A stretch of DNA of 64,000 nt from Sphingomonadales bacterium (GTDB lineage Bacteria; Pseudomonadota; Alphaproteobacteria; Sphingomonadales; Sphingomonadaceae), in NCBI GenBank assembly GCA_018334165.1, contig JAGXTB010000245.1, positions 22,963 through 86,962 of the forward strand. Reading direction: 5' to 3'. The notes beneath the pieces are model-generated. The model saw only the letters and a list, made by a program, of their open reading frames with translations, was not told the DNA's origin and did no database searches. This document shows, piece after piece, positions 27,784 to 36,626 of this stretch (its first letter is position 1; every line of letters starts with the position of its first letter). Position numbers and translations under genes: made by a program.

Positions 27784-28212
27784 ATGAGTCTGCTTGCCCT
27801 CGCCGCTGCCGTCGTCAGCGCAGGCCAAACCTTCGCCTGCACCCCGACCCACGTCTACGATGGCGACGGCCCGATCTGGTGTGCCGAAGGGCCGCATGTC
27901 CGCATCGCCGGGATCGCAGCAAAGGAGATGGATGAGACCTGCCGCGATAATCAGCCCTGCCCCGCCGCGAGCGCGGTCCAGGCGCGCGATGCGCTGGTGA
28001 ACCTATTTGGCGGCGCGCGTGGGGCGATCAGCACCGGCCACGTGATTGTGCGCGGCCCGACCATGAATTGCCTTTCTGAAGGTTCGGCGGGCGGTAGCCG
28101 CACGGCGGCCTGGTGCACCCTGCCCTCGGGCCAGGATCTCTCCTGTACGATGGTGGCGACCGGTACGGTGCTCAGGTGGGATCGCTATTGGCGGGGCCAT
28201 CGGTGCCGCTGA
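27784..28212 (+). CDS. Thermonuclease (SNase)-like exported protein
   Basis: The 142-residue product has a signal peptide (about 1-19, ending TFA). An SNase-like core follows, beginning THVYDGDGPIWC and VRIAGIAAKEMD, the positions of the calcium-binding Asp and first catalytic Arg in staphylococcal nuclease. The second half is short and Cys-rich, so nuclease activity is uncertain. It lies 10 bases after the S24 gene and its end overlaps a DUF6961-type gene, so the three probably form one transcript. Confidence 0.7.
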   Translation: MSLLALAAAVVSAGQTFACTPTHVYDGDGPIWCAEGPHVRIAGIAAKEMDETCRDNQPCPAASAVQARDALVNLFGGARGAISTGHVIVRGPTMNCLSEGSAGGSRTAAWCTLPSGQDLSCTMVATGTVLRWDRYWRGHRCR

Positions 28213-28406
28213 GCGACTGGGAAGTCTGGGCCTGCGCCAACACTGTGCTTACAACCCATGGGGATAAGGCCGCTTCCCATGTCGCCGAGCAGATCGGCGA
28301 GCTCGTTCTCATAGAGGACGACAAAGGCATCCGCACTTGGCAGAAGATCGCAGTGTGTATGAACGCTCTGATGGCTCATCCCTCTGTGACCGAACAACTG
28401 CAATAG
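28203..28406 (+). CDS. DUF6961-type small protein
   Basis: From the GTG at 28203 (overlapping the SNase-like stop by ten bases) the 67-residue product reads PLSDWEVWACANTVLTTHG and VAEQIGELVLIEDDKGIRTW. This matches the sphingomonad DUF6961 pattern (ELWACA ... HG ... AERIG ... W). The function is unknown. The larger frame starting at 28113 inside the SNase gene is unlikely. Confidence 0.65.
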   Translation: MPLSDWEVWACANTVLTTHGDKAASHVAEQIGELVLIEDDKGIRTWQKIAVCMNALMAHPSVTEQLQ

Positions 28407-28468
28407 GACTGAATTATGAATTTGAATGTGGCTATTGGGATGCTCCGGAACGAGACCCTCTGACGAGT

Positions 28469-28505
28469 AATTGGCTTTGGATTCCGCATGATCGAAAAGC
28501 CAATT
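28469..28505. repeat. Perfect 10-bp inverted repeat with 17-base spacer
   Basis: AATTGGCTTT (28469-28478) is mirrored by AAAGCCAATT (28496-28505). It lies in the 253-base gap between the DUF6961 gene and the kinase-like gene, which holds no other gene. It could be a transcription terminator stem for the S24-SNase operon or a protein-binding dyad. Confidence 0.45.
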
Positions 28506-28659
28506 GATTGCCCTCATCGCGACCACTTTAATTCACAGTTCGACAAAGCAGTTGCTGACAAAGGGTTGCTGCCGCTAACTAAAAACCTTTTCCGGTTTGG
28601 GTTCCAAATTGAAGTGGACCCACTTTTATGGATCGGCCATATCTAAGACCAGCTTGGCG

Positions 28660-29960
28660 ATGACTACTATGGGACAGGAGAAACGGAGCTTGGCGCGTCG
28701 GAGCAGACCAAAAAATGCTGGGTTCATTGAGACGCTTCGTGATCCCGGCGACTATCTAGTCACTCCCGATTCCAAGACCGGCCGACCAGGCTTGTTTGAG
28801 GCATTCTCCGAAAATGACGAGCCACTGATCGTCAAGGAATGGAAGCGGGCTACAAACAAGGATGACGCCGACCTCCAGGAAATCTGGCATCATGAACTGC
28901 GCCAGCTGCACCGTCTGGGCGGTTATCCCAATGCCGTCGAGACGATCGCTCCGCTGCACTCGGCGGGTATCGATGCTAAAGGATTTTATCTCGCACTTGG
29001 GCCCGGAGAGCGCCGTCCGCTTCAGTTGCTTATCGATCGCGCGCCGGGCGGCCATTGGCTACGCCAGTATCGGTCGCCAGGTTCGCGCGCGCGCATCTGG
29101 CGGAATCTCAAGCGGGTGGCCACGGGGTTGGAGACACTTCACGCCCAGGGCCTGCTGCACCGCAATCTCGATGGCTGGTCGGTCCTCACGACCGGCTCGA
29201 ACGAGCCGGACTTCCTACTCACCGGTTTTGAATGGTCGATGCGCATCATGGGGGCGACCACCACGCCGCGCCGACGTGCGGCCGCGACGGGTGGGACCGA
29301 TTCGTTTGGCCGGGACTGGGGCCAATTCGGCAACCTCGCAGCAGAGCTGCTCGGTGCGGACCGCAAAAAGCTCGCCGACAAGAGCATCATACCATCGGCG
29401 GTCGCCGATCATCTTTCGGCGAGCGAAGTACGTCTATTGCGCGAACTCCTCCATATCGACGCGCTCGACCGCCTCGACGGCGAAGTCGTCGCAGAGCGCA
29501 TCGATGAGATCATCGGGTCGCTAGGAGCGGAAGCGGCCGGACGCGATGCCAAACTCCATATCGTGTTCCGTCTCGCGCCCGGCGCGCCGATCACTGATCG
29601 CATCCGCCGTGAGGATCCGGACATTGAAGCCGATGATCTGATTGCGCAGTTCGAATGGATTCGCGCCGATCTCGCGGAGACACCGCTCCTCCTGTTCTTG
29701 CGCACCGCGGAAGAAGGCAGCGAAGGGCGCCTCGTGCTGCGGGGGCATCGTCTTTGCTACTCGCTCAAACCTTATCAGATGAATCGCGATTCCTCATCGA
29801 GCTGGGACTTCGCGATGTGCGAAAGCGTCGAGAAGGACGCACCGGTTCCGTATAATCTGCTCGGTCAGCAGCCTGTTCCCGTCGAGATGCTTGAGCTGAT
29901 GACGCAGCGCGAGGCGCGCGAACGGTTCCCGCGGCTGCGGGGCAAGCTGCGCAGCCCCGG
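28660..29960 (+). pseudogene. Kinase-like protein with degenerate catalytic loop, 3'-truncated
   Basis: The frame from ATG 28660 (or 28669) encodes a protein kinase-like fold. The N-lobe lysine is in PLIVKEWKR, and GLLHRNLDGWSVL stands where HRDxKxxN is expected: the catalytic Asp is Asn, and the Asn position is altered. FLLTGFEW replaces the DFG loop. It is therefore probably a pseudokinase. A C-terminal extra domain begins near residue 300 (LHIVFRLAPGAP). At about 29960 the frame leaves the native sequence and reads through antisense parB to 30096, so the true end is missing. Pseudokinase-type proteins occur in several defence islands; no specific system can be named. Confidence 0.6.
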
Positions 29961-29961
29961 A

Positions 29962-30390
29962 CCGTACCCGAGAGTACCATGCGGCGGATCGAGTCCGGGT
30001 TCGGCGCGTAGTAGCCGGTCGAGACCTGCTCGAAGACCCTGGCCTGGATCGCCTGATCGGATGTGGCGCCATAGGCCTTGGCCAAATCGAGAGTGATCTC
30101 GCCAGATGCCAGCGCCTCGAACACTTGCGGAGCAAGCCCGGCAAGGCGCAACCGACCTTCGACGAAACGGATCGTCAGACCGAACCGGCGCGCAACATCC
30201 TCGACCGAAGCCCCGCCATCGATCAGCGACGCAAAGGCCTGGGCCTCGTCTGCCGGGTTCATTGCGAGGCGGTGGAAGTTCTCGGCAAGACTGGTTTCGA
30301 TTGCGCTTTCGGCGCTGTCTTCGAGCACCAGACAGGTCACTTCGTGGTCCTTGGGCAGGACTTTTTCTTCGGCGAGGCTTGCCATCGCCT
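29962..30390 (-). pseudogene. parB/KorB-type partition gene fragment
   Basis: The minus frame reads MASLAEEKVLPKDHEVTCLV, AIETSLAENFHRLAMNPADE and the HTH GASVEDVARRFGLTIRFVEG, the central ParB/Spo0J DNA-binding region. Both ends are lost: the start is cut near 30390 by an IS256-type fragment and the C-terminus near 29962 by the kinase-like gene. It suggests that a plasmid or ICE backbone once lay here. Confidence 0.75.
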
Positions 30391-30394
30391 TGCG

Positions 30395-30662
30395 GCGACG
30401 CTCATGCGCAATGCGCTGGCCTACGTCCCCAAGGGACAGAACACGGTCGTTGCCGCCGCCATCCGTCAGGTCTTCCTCCAGCCCGATCATGCCGCTGCGA
30501 CACAGGTCTGGCGTCAGGTTGCCGACCAGCTGCGCGCCCGCTGGCCGAAGCTTGGCACCTGCATGGATGAAGCCGAGCATGACGTGCTGGCCTACATGAC
30601 CTTCCCCGAGCAGCACCGGGTCAAGCTCCACAGCACCAATCCGCTGGAGCGCCTGAACAAGG
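30395..30662 (+). pseudogene. IS256-family transposase fragment
   Basis: The frame from about 30395 reads MRNALAYVPKGQNTVVAAAI, then DEAEHDVLAYM and LHSTNPLERLNK, the C-terminal third of an IS256-type transposase including its conserved region around the last catalytic Glu. It is cut exactly at 30662 by the left end of an IS3-family element. Confidence 0.8.
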
Positions 30663-30747
30663 TGTCCGCCGTCAGCACCCATGGCACAGATTTGAGGTTG
30701 TGATTTAAGGAGGGTTGAGGCTTCGTCGCAGTGACGAAGGAACGAAG

Positions 30748-31134
30748 ATGAAGCCTCAACCCTCCTTGAAAAAATCGTCGGCGAAGCCCCCTGCCGAGCG
30801 GGTGGTGAAGGATATCCGGCGGGCAACCCGGCGGCACTTCTCGGCCGAAGACAAGATCCGCATCGTGCTCGAAGGCCTGCGCGGCGAGGACAGCATTGCC
30901 GAGCTGTGCCGCAAGGAAGGCATTGCACAGAGCCTGTATTACACCTGGTCGAAGGAGTTCATGGAGGCCGGCAAGCGCCGGCTTGCCGGTGATACAGCCC
31001 GTGCCGCGACCACTGGCGAGGTGCAGGAACTGCGCCGCGAGGCCCGCGCCCTGAAGGAATGCGTTGCCGACCTGACACTCGAAAACCGTCTGCTGAAAAA
31101 AAGCATGATCGCGGATGGGGGCGACGACGAATGA
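30748..31134 (+). CDS. IS3-family transposase OrfA
   Basis: The 128-residue protein has an HTH (HFSAEDKIRIVLEGLRGED, then SLYYTWSKEFME) and a C-terminal leucine-zipper-like coiled coil (LKECVADLTLENRLLKKS). It binds the IS ends. AAGGA lies six bases before the ATG. Near its end is a run A7G at 31096-31103, a typical -1 slippage site. OrfB lies in the -1 frame, so an OrfAB fusion transposase can be made. The stop also overlaps the OrfB ATG (ATGA). Confidence 0.9.
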   Translation: MKPQPSLKKSSAKPPAERVVKDIRRATRRHFSAEDKIRIVLEGLRGEDSIAELCRKEGIAQSLYYTWSKEFMEAGKRRLAGDTARAATTGEVQELRREARALKECVADLTLENRLLKKSMIADGGDDE

Positions 31135-32111
31135 GGTATCCCGCATTCGAGAAGCTCGAGATCATCCGGATCGTCGAGCAGTCGCATCTGCCCGCCAAGC
31201 GAACGCTTGACCAGCTCGGCATCGCCCGCCGGACCTTCTACCGCTGGTACGATCGCTATCTCGAAGGCGGCCCGGAAGCGTTGGAAGATCGGCCATCGGC
31301 ACCGAGCCGCGTGTGGAACCGGATCCCGCCTGACATCCATGATCAGATCATCGAACTGGCGCTGGAGCAGTCCGAGCTGAGCCCACGAGAGCTGGCCGTG
31401 CGCTTTACCGACGAAAGGCGTTACTTCGTGTCGGAAGCCACGGTTTACCGCCTGCTGAAGGCACACGACCTGATCACCAGCCCGGCCTACGTCGTGATCA
31501 AGGCTGCCGATCAGTTTCACACCAAGACCACCCGGCCGAACGAGATGTGGCAGACTGACTTTACCTACTTCAAGATCATCGGGTGGGGCTGGATGTACCT
31601 GTCGACCGTGCTCGACGACTTCTCGCGCTACATCATCGCCTGGAAGCTGTGTACCAACATGCGCGCCGAGGACGTCACCGGCACGCTGGACCTCGCCCTC
31701 AAGGCCTCGGGCTGCGACAGCGCCACGGTGCTGCACAAGCCCAGGCTGCTGTCGGATAATGGCCCCAGCTACATCGCGGGCGAACTGGCTGAATACATCG
31801 AAGCCCGGAAGATGAGCCATGTGCGCGGGGCCCCACTGCACCCTCAGACTCAGGGCAAGATCGAGCGCTGGCACCAAACCCTGAAAAACCGCATCCTGCT
31901 GGAAAACTACTTCCTGCCCGGCGACCTCGAGGCCCAGATCGAGGCCTTCGTCGAGCACTACAACCACCAGCGTTATCACGAGAGCCTCAGCAACGTGACG
32001 CCCGCCGATGCCTACTTCGGCAGGGCTCCCGCCATCATCAAACAGCGCGAAAGGATCAAGCGACAGACCATCGAATATCGGCGCTTGCAACACCGCAAGC
32101 TCGCCGCCTAA
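31131..32111 (+). CDS. IS3-family transposase OrfB (DDE integrase domain)
   Basis: The 326-residue catalytic half has an N-terminal HTH (about 20-45) and an rve core with DDE residues in EMWQTDFTYFK, LLSDNGPSYIA and TQGKIERWHQ. It is full length with no internal stop. It is translated either from its own ATG at 31131 or, more likely for the active enzyme, by -1 frameshift from OrfA at the A7G run. Confidence 0.92.
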   Translation: MRYPAFEKLEIIRIVEQSHLPAKRTLDQLGIARRTFYRWYDRYLEGGPEALEDRPSAPSRVWNRIPPDIHDQIIELALEQSELSPRELAVRFTDERRYFVSEATVYRLLKAHDLITSPAYVVIKAADQFHTKTTRPNEMWQTDFTYFKIIGWGWMYLSTVLDDFSRYIIAWKLCTNMRAEDVTGTLDLALKASGCDSATVLHKPRLLSDNGPSYIAGELAEYIEARKMSHVRGAPLHPQTQGKIERWHQTLKNRILLENYFLPGDLEAQIEAFVEHYNHQRYHESLSNVTPADAYFGRAPAIIKQRERIKRQTIEYRRLQHRKLAA

Positions 32112-32146
32112 CATCAAACCCCAGACGAGGCCCGCACTCCGCTAAT

Positions 32147-32944
32147 CTACGCCGCGATCTGCGCCAAATGTTCTGACGACGGACACTTGGACAGCGACTT
32201 GGCAACGCGCTCTTCATAGAACGCAGCTTCAGCCCGTGCGCGTTCGTGGAAGGAGCGGCCATCGGCACCGGTCTTGGCGAACGCGGTGCGCGAGAACACT
32301 GCCGCGAAGACGCGCAGGGCATGGTCGCGCGCAATGTTATCGATACTTGTTTGGTCGCGGACATCGAGCGCAAGTGCGCCAGCGAGATCGACCTCCAGAA
32401 ACTCTTCACTGACTGAACGCGCGCCCGCCCAGTAAAGCCGCCAGCGTGAGCCATTGGTGAGGATGCCCCAACGCAAACCATGCTCGCTGTTGTCACCGAT
32501 GCGACGGAGATAGCGCAGCATCTGGGTGGAGGGCGCGACCGCATCTTCGCGTCCCACCGCACGATCCAGCGGCCTTGCCCAGCGCTTGCTCTCGACAACC
32601 GCAGCGCCATGTTCGTAGCGACGCCATTCCTCTGGCTGGGCGTTGGCGCGATCCTTGGCGCCATCGTCAATGAACAACAGACCATCGGGAACGTCGAGTC
32701 TGCCACCAGCAGAGAGATTCTGTTGTCTCAGGCTCTCCGACCAACCCAATTCGGCAAGAATTGGCCAGATGAAATCATCTTCCGTCTGGCTTTCGTTCGG
32801 CGATGATTCTCGCGGGAACCGGTCCGCGATGGCGATCAGGGCAGATCGAAGCGCACCAACATCAACCGCCCGGTATTCGGTCGATTGCCGGATGGCTTCT
32901 TCAAGATAATCAGTCGTTAGGAACGATCCGGCGAACAATTGCAT
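32147..32944 (-). pseudogene. Type IIG-like restriction enzyme, N-terminal part cut by the IS
   Basis: The 253 native residues (32186-32944) form a nuclease domain with EDDFIWPIL, GGRLDVPDGLLFIDD, AAVVESKRWARPL (D...ExK of a PD-(D/E)xK nuclease) and ILTNGSRWRLYW, the usual start of single-chain type IIG enzymes. The methyltransferase and target-recognition parts are missing. The last 12 codons and the stop (32147-32185) lie in the IS inverted repeat. The fragment could still be translated, but without its methylase it is probably dead. It marks an earlier defence gene replaced by rearrangement. Confidence 0.7.
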
Positions 32945-33002
32945 TGGTATCGACTAGCAGCCAATTTCGTGTGGTTCCACGAAAGGTTTTCCACCAGTGC
33001 GC

Positions 33003-33293
33003 CTATGAGCTGCTTTCGGCTTCGAACGCCCGCTTGCCCTTGCGCTTCCACAGCACCAGCGCCTGCTCCCGTTCCTCGCCACGCAGCTTGGCAGCAACCG
33101 TGAGGAACGCGCCGTAGATCGTGGCTCGATCATCGTCGGCGAGTTCGACCAGCCCGGCCTTCACCACCAGGCCGCCCAGTTCGATCAGTTGTCGCGTGCG
33201 TTCGCGTCGTTTGACTTGCCATTCGCGCATATCGGTTCGCGCCCTTCGTGCCTCAAGCCGATGCCGAGCCGCCGTCAAGCGGGAGAGCGCCAT
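33003..33293 (-). CDS. traD: TraD, mobilisation accessory protein
   Basis: The 96-residue basic protein (MALSRLTAARHRLEARRART, then MREWQVKRRERTRQLIELGG) is typical of TraD in Ti-plasmid-like TraACD relaxosomes. It is thought to help the relaxase at oriT. The ATG at 33293 lies inside the end of traC, a 41-base overlap. Confidence 0.75.
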   Translation of the reverse strand: MALSRLTAARHRLEARRARTDMREWQVKRRERTRQLIELGGLVVKAGLVELADDDRATIYGAFLTVAAKLRGEEREQALVLWKRKGKRAFEAESSS

Positions 33294-33558
33294 TCGGCTG
33301 GCCTTGAGTTCCGTCGCCACGCTTGCGCGCCTTGCCCTGAAAGAAGGCCGTGCCCCGCTTGCGCCACGCCTCCTTCCTTTGAGCGTCACTGGTTTCAGCA
33401 ATGACCAGCAGCGCACCGGCCAGCGTTTCCGCGTCGGTGGCATCGGCTCCCGTGGCGATCACCAGTTCGCCGAGTTGCTGCACGCGGCGTTCCTTCAGTT
33501 GCTTAGCCTTGTCGGCAAGCGCCTTCAGCTCCGAATCAAAGTCACGTGGTTTACGCAT
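33253..33558 (-). CDS. traC: TraC, mobilisation accessory protein (Ti-type, not the T4SS ATPase)
   Basis: The 101-residue charged helical protein (MRKPRDFDSELKALADKAKQ, then QLGELVIATGADATDAETLA) matches the TraC partner of Ti-type TraA relaxases. GGAG seven bases before the ATG at 33558 supports this start. It is divergent from traA across the oriT-like region. Confidence 0.78.
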   Translation of the reverse strand: MRKPRDFDSELKALADKAKQLKERRVQQLGELVIATGADATDAETLAGALLVIAETSDAQRKEAWRKRGTAFFQGKARKRGDGTQGQPNGALPLDGGSASA

Positions 33559-33670
33559 CGAAGTTCTCCATTGAGAGGTGATGCGCTGATGATAATATCG
33601 ATGCTCTCCCAATGCTGTAGAGTCGTCGAGACGGCCTGATACTGGATAGTCCCGAGCAGGATTTTATCAT

Positions 33671-33688
33671 GGGAGGGCGCGCTTATAC
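33671..33688. other. oriT core resembling the RSF1010/Ti-type nic site
   Basis: GGGAGGGCGCGCTTATACG lies in the 172-base gap between divergent traC and traA. It closely resembles the reverse complement of the RSF1010-type nic region (TAAGTGCGCCCT), differing at one central base in the GCGCxCTTA part. Its position beside a MobA/TraA relaxase gene fits an origin of transfer. The exact nick position was not determined. Confidence 0.65.
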
Positions 33689-33730
33689 GTCGTGCCGACG
33701 TGGCGCTCATGGCGTAGATGGATTGCCGTC

Positions 33731-36616
33731 ATGGCGATCTTCCACCTTTCCGTTAAAGTCATCAGCCGGTCGAGCGGGCGCAGCGCCGTGGCCGCAGCAG
33801 CTTATCGCGGAGCCGAGCGTTTGCACGACGAACGGCTCGACCGCGACCATGACTTCACCAACAAGGACGGCGTCGTCCATTCCGAAGTGCTGCTGCCGGA
33901 AGGCGCGCCGGAGGAATTCGCCGACCGCGAAAAGCTCTGGAACACGGTCGAGGCCGCCGAGAAGCGCAAGGACGCGCAGCTTGCCCGCGAGGTTGAATTC
34001 GCCATTCCGCGGGAGCTGACCAGGGAACAGGGCATCGAGTTGGCGCGCGAATTCGCCGAGGCCGAATTTGTCGAAAAGGGCATGATCGCCGACCTCAATG
34101 TCCATTGGGACATTGGCGCGGACGGCCAGCCAAAGCCGCACGCCCATGTCATGCTCACCATGCGCGAGGTTGGCAAAGACGGGTTCGGCGCGAAGGTGCG
34201 CGAGTGGAACAAGGCCGAACTGGTCGAGCAATGGCGCGAACGCTGGGCCGAGCATGTGAACCAGCGCCTGGCAGAACTCGATATCGACGCGCGGATCGAT
34301 CATCGCAGCCTTGAGGCACAAGGCATTGCGCTGGAGCCGCAGGACAAGATTGGCCCCGCCGCATCACGCATGGGCGTGCGCGGACTTGAGGCCGAACGGA
34401 TCAAAGAACATCGCGCTGTCGCGCAGCGCAATGGCGAGCGGATCATCGCCAATCCCGCTGTAGCGCTCGACGCGATCACCCACACCCAGGCCACGTTCAC
34501 GAACCGCGACCTTGCCATGTTCGTGCACCGTCACAGCGACGGAAAGGAGCAGTTCGATCTGGCCATGAGCGCGGTTCGCGGATCATCCGACCTTGTCGCA
34601 CTGGGCAAGGACGGACACGGCGAAGAGCGGTTCACATCGCGCCAGATGATTGAGACCGAGCAGCGGCTTGGCCGCGCTTCGGAATTGCTGGCAGAGCACG
34701 AGCGACATGGCGTCAAAGGCAATGGCAAGGAAGGAGCGCTGGCGCGGGCAGCGGAGCGCGGCCTTGCGCTTTCCGGCGAGCAACGCGCAGCATTCGAGCA
34801 TGTCACCGATGGGCGCGGCCTCAGTGTCATTGTCGGCTATGCCGGGACCGGCAAGAGTGCGATGCTGGGCGTCGCGCGCGAGGCTTGGGAAAGCGCTGGC
34901 TATACCGTTCGCGGTGTCGCCCTTTCCGGCATTGCCGCCGAGGGGCTGGAGCATGGTTCAGGCATTGCATCGCGCACCATCGCGAGCCTTGAACACCAGT
35001 GGGGCCAAGGCCGCGAATTGCTCACGTCGCGCGACGTGCTGGTCATCGACGAGGCAGGCATGGTCGGCACGCGCCAGATGGAGCGCGTGCTCTCCCATGC
35101 CGCCGATGCAGGCGCGAAGGTTGTCCTGGTTGGCGACCCGCAGCAGCTTCAGGCCATCGAAGCCGGAGCGGCCTTTCGTGCGATCCACGAACGGCGCGGC
35201 GGCGTCGAAATCAGCGAGGTACGCCGCCAGCACGAAGGCTGGCAGAAGGATGCCACCCGGCATCTCGCTACCGGGCGCACAGGCCTTGCCATTCAGGCCT
35301 ATGGCGAACGGGGTATGGTCAACGCCGCCGAGACGCGGGAGGATGCACGCGGCGAACTGATCGAGCGTTGGGACCGCGACCGGCAGGCCAACCCTGACGA
35401 TACGCGCATCATCCTCACCCACACCAATGACGAGGTGCGCGAACTCAATGACGCCGCGCGCGGAAAACTGCGCGCCAGTGGCGAGCTGGGCGACGACGTG
35501 ACCATCCGCGCCGAACGGGGCGAGCGTCAGTTCGCCAGCGGCGACCGCATCATGTTCCTGCGCAATGAGCGGGGTCTGGGCGTCAAGAATGGCACCCTTG
35601 GCACCGTCGAACAGGTGACGCCGCAACGCATGGCCGTGCGCACCGACGATGGTCGCAGTGTCGCCTTCGACACCAAGGATTATGCGAACATCGATCACGG
35701 CTACGCCGCAACGATCCACAAGGCGCAGGGCATGACCGTGGACCGCGCCCATGTGCTGGCGACGCCGGGCATGGACAGCCATAGTGCCTATGTCGCGATG
35801 TCTCGCCACCGTGACGGCCTTGCCCTGCATTATGGCCGCGACGACTTCGCCGATCAGTCGAAACTTGTCCGCACTCTGAGCCGCGAGCGCGGCAAGGATA
35901 TGGCCAGCGACTACAAGCCAGAGCAGCGGTTCGCCGAGCGGCGCGGCATTACCTTCCGCGAACGTATCGTGGAAATGGCCCGTCAGTTGCCGGAGCGCGC
36001 TAAGTCGATCTTCGACGGTTTCCGCCCGCAGGCCAACCGGCTCGAAGCGCTGCCGACCGATCAGGCTGGCCTTCCAAATCAGCGCCGCGCCGTCGAACGC
36101 TATGCCCGTGCCGCCGCAGACATCGGGCAGATGCGCGAACAGGGATTGCCGGTCCTGCCCCACCAGCGCGACGCGCTGGAGAAGGCCGGGAAGGCACTCG
36201 ACGCGATCCGGCCCCATGGTACAGCCGACCTTGCCAGCGCCTTGCAGCGCCACCCCTCGCTCGCCCGAGATGCCGCCGATGGTCGCAGTCAGGGAGCGAT
36301 GCGGGCGATGCAGCTTGAAGCAGAAATCCGCGTCGATCCCGCGCAGCGCGCCGACCGCTTTGTCAGCGACTGGCAGCGGCTGGGGCAAGCACGGCAAGCG
36401 ATGCAGCGCGATGGCGACACCAATGGCGCGCAGAGGCTCACCAACCGCATGACGGACATGGCGAAGGGGCTGGAGCGCGACGCGCAGGTCGAATCCCTGC
36501 TGCGCGGTCGCACCCGCGAGCTTGGCATCAAGACAGAACTCGGTCGCGATCTGGCCCGCGACCTTGCCGCTTCCATCTCGATGGAGCGGAGCCGGTCAAT
36601 CGGCATGGGCCTGTAG
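33731..36616 (+). CDS. traA: TraA conjugative relaxase-helicase
   Basis: The 961-residue protein has an N-terminal MobA/MobL relaxase domain (MAIFHLSVKVISRSSGRSAV, histidines in KPHAHVMLTMRE near 136). A RecD/TraI-like helicase follows: Walker A GYAGTGKSAML near 371, VLVIDEAGMVG near 437, and YAATIHKAQGMTVDRAH near 658. A helical C-terminus completes it. It nicks at oriT, stays bound to the strand and unwinds DNA. The ATG at 33731 begins the usual sequence of the family; the frame is open to 33692. No coupling protein (TraG/VirD4) and no intact secretion system are present, so transfer would need helper functions. Confidence 0.92.
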   Translation: MAIFHLSVKVISRSSGRSAVAAAAYRGAERLHDERLDRDHDFTNKDGVVHSEVLLPEGAPEEFADREKLWNTVEAAEKRKDAQLAREVEFAIPRELTREQGIELAREFAEAEFVEKGMIADLNVHWDIGADGQPKPHAHVMLTMREVGKDGFGAKVREWNKAELVEQWRERWAEHVNQRLAELDIDARIDHRSLEAQGIALEPQDKIGPAASRMGVRGLEAERIKEHRAVAQRNGERIIANPAVALDAITHTQATFTNRDLAMFVHRHSDGKEQFDLAMSAVRGSSDLVALGKDGHGEERFTSRQMIETEQRLGRASELLAEHERHGVKGNGKEGALARAAERGLALSGEQRAAFEHVTDGRGLSVIVGYAGTGKSAMLGVAREAWESAGYTVRGVALSGIAAEGLEHGSGIASRTIASLEHQWGQGRELLTSRDVLVIDEAGMVGTRQMERVLSHAADAGAKVVLVGDPQQLQAIEAGAAFRAIHERRGGVEISEVRRQHEGWQKDATRHLATGRTGLAIQAYGERGMVNAAETREDARGELIERWDRDRQANPDDTRIILTHTNDEVRELNDAARGKLRASGELGDDVTIRAERGERQFASGDRIMFLRNERGLGVKNGTLGTVEQVTPQRMAVRTDDGRSVAFDTKDYANIDHGYAATIHKAQGMTVDRAHVLATPGMDSHSAYVAMSRHRDGLALHYGRDDFADQSKLVRTLSRERGKDMASDYKPEQRFAERRGITFRERIVEMARQLPERAKSIFDGFRPQANRLEALPTDQAGLPNQRRAVERYARAAADIGQMREQGLPVLPHQRDALEKAGKALDAIRPHGTADLASALQRHPSLARDAADGRSQGAMRAMQLEAEIRVDPAQRADRFVSDWQRLGQARQAMQRDGDTNGAQRLTNRMTDMAKGLERDAQVESLLRGRTRELGIKTELGRDLARDLAASISMERSRSIGMGL

Positions 36617-36626
36617 GAGAAGCGTA

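Larger units (their letters stand above)
30663..32185 (+). mobile_element. IS3-family insertion sequence, about 1523 bp, apparently intact
   Basis: The ends are imperfect inverted repeats: TGTCCGCCGTCAGCACCCAT at the left (from 30663) against TGTCCGTCGTCAGAACATTT read inward from 32185. About 19 of the first 24 positions match when one further flanking base is included, and weaker similarity continues inward for some 60 bases. Two overlapping transposase frames lie inside. The flanks (AAGG left, CTTGG right) show no target duplication, so a deletion probably removed sequence on one side after insertion into the IS256-type fragment. Confidence 0.85.

Noticed and set aside
34958..36397. 479-residue minus-strand open frame opposite the relaxase gene
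   Set aside because: It lies entirely within the helicase part of traA, which has all its motifs; no ribosome site or family on the minus strand.
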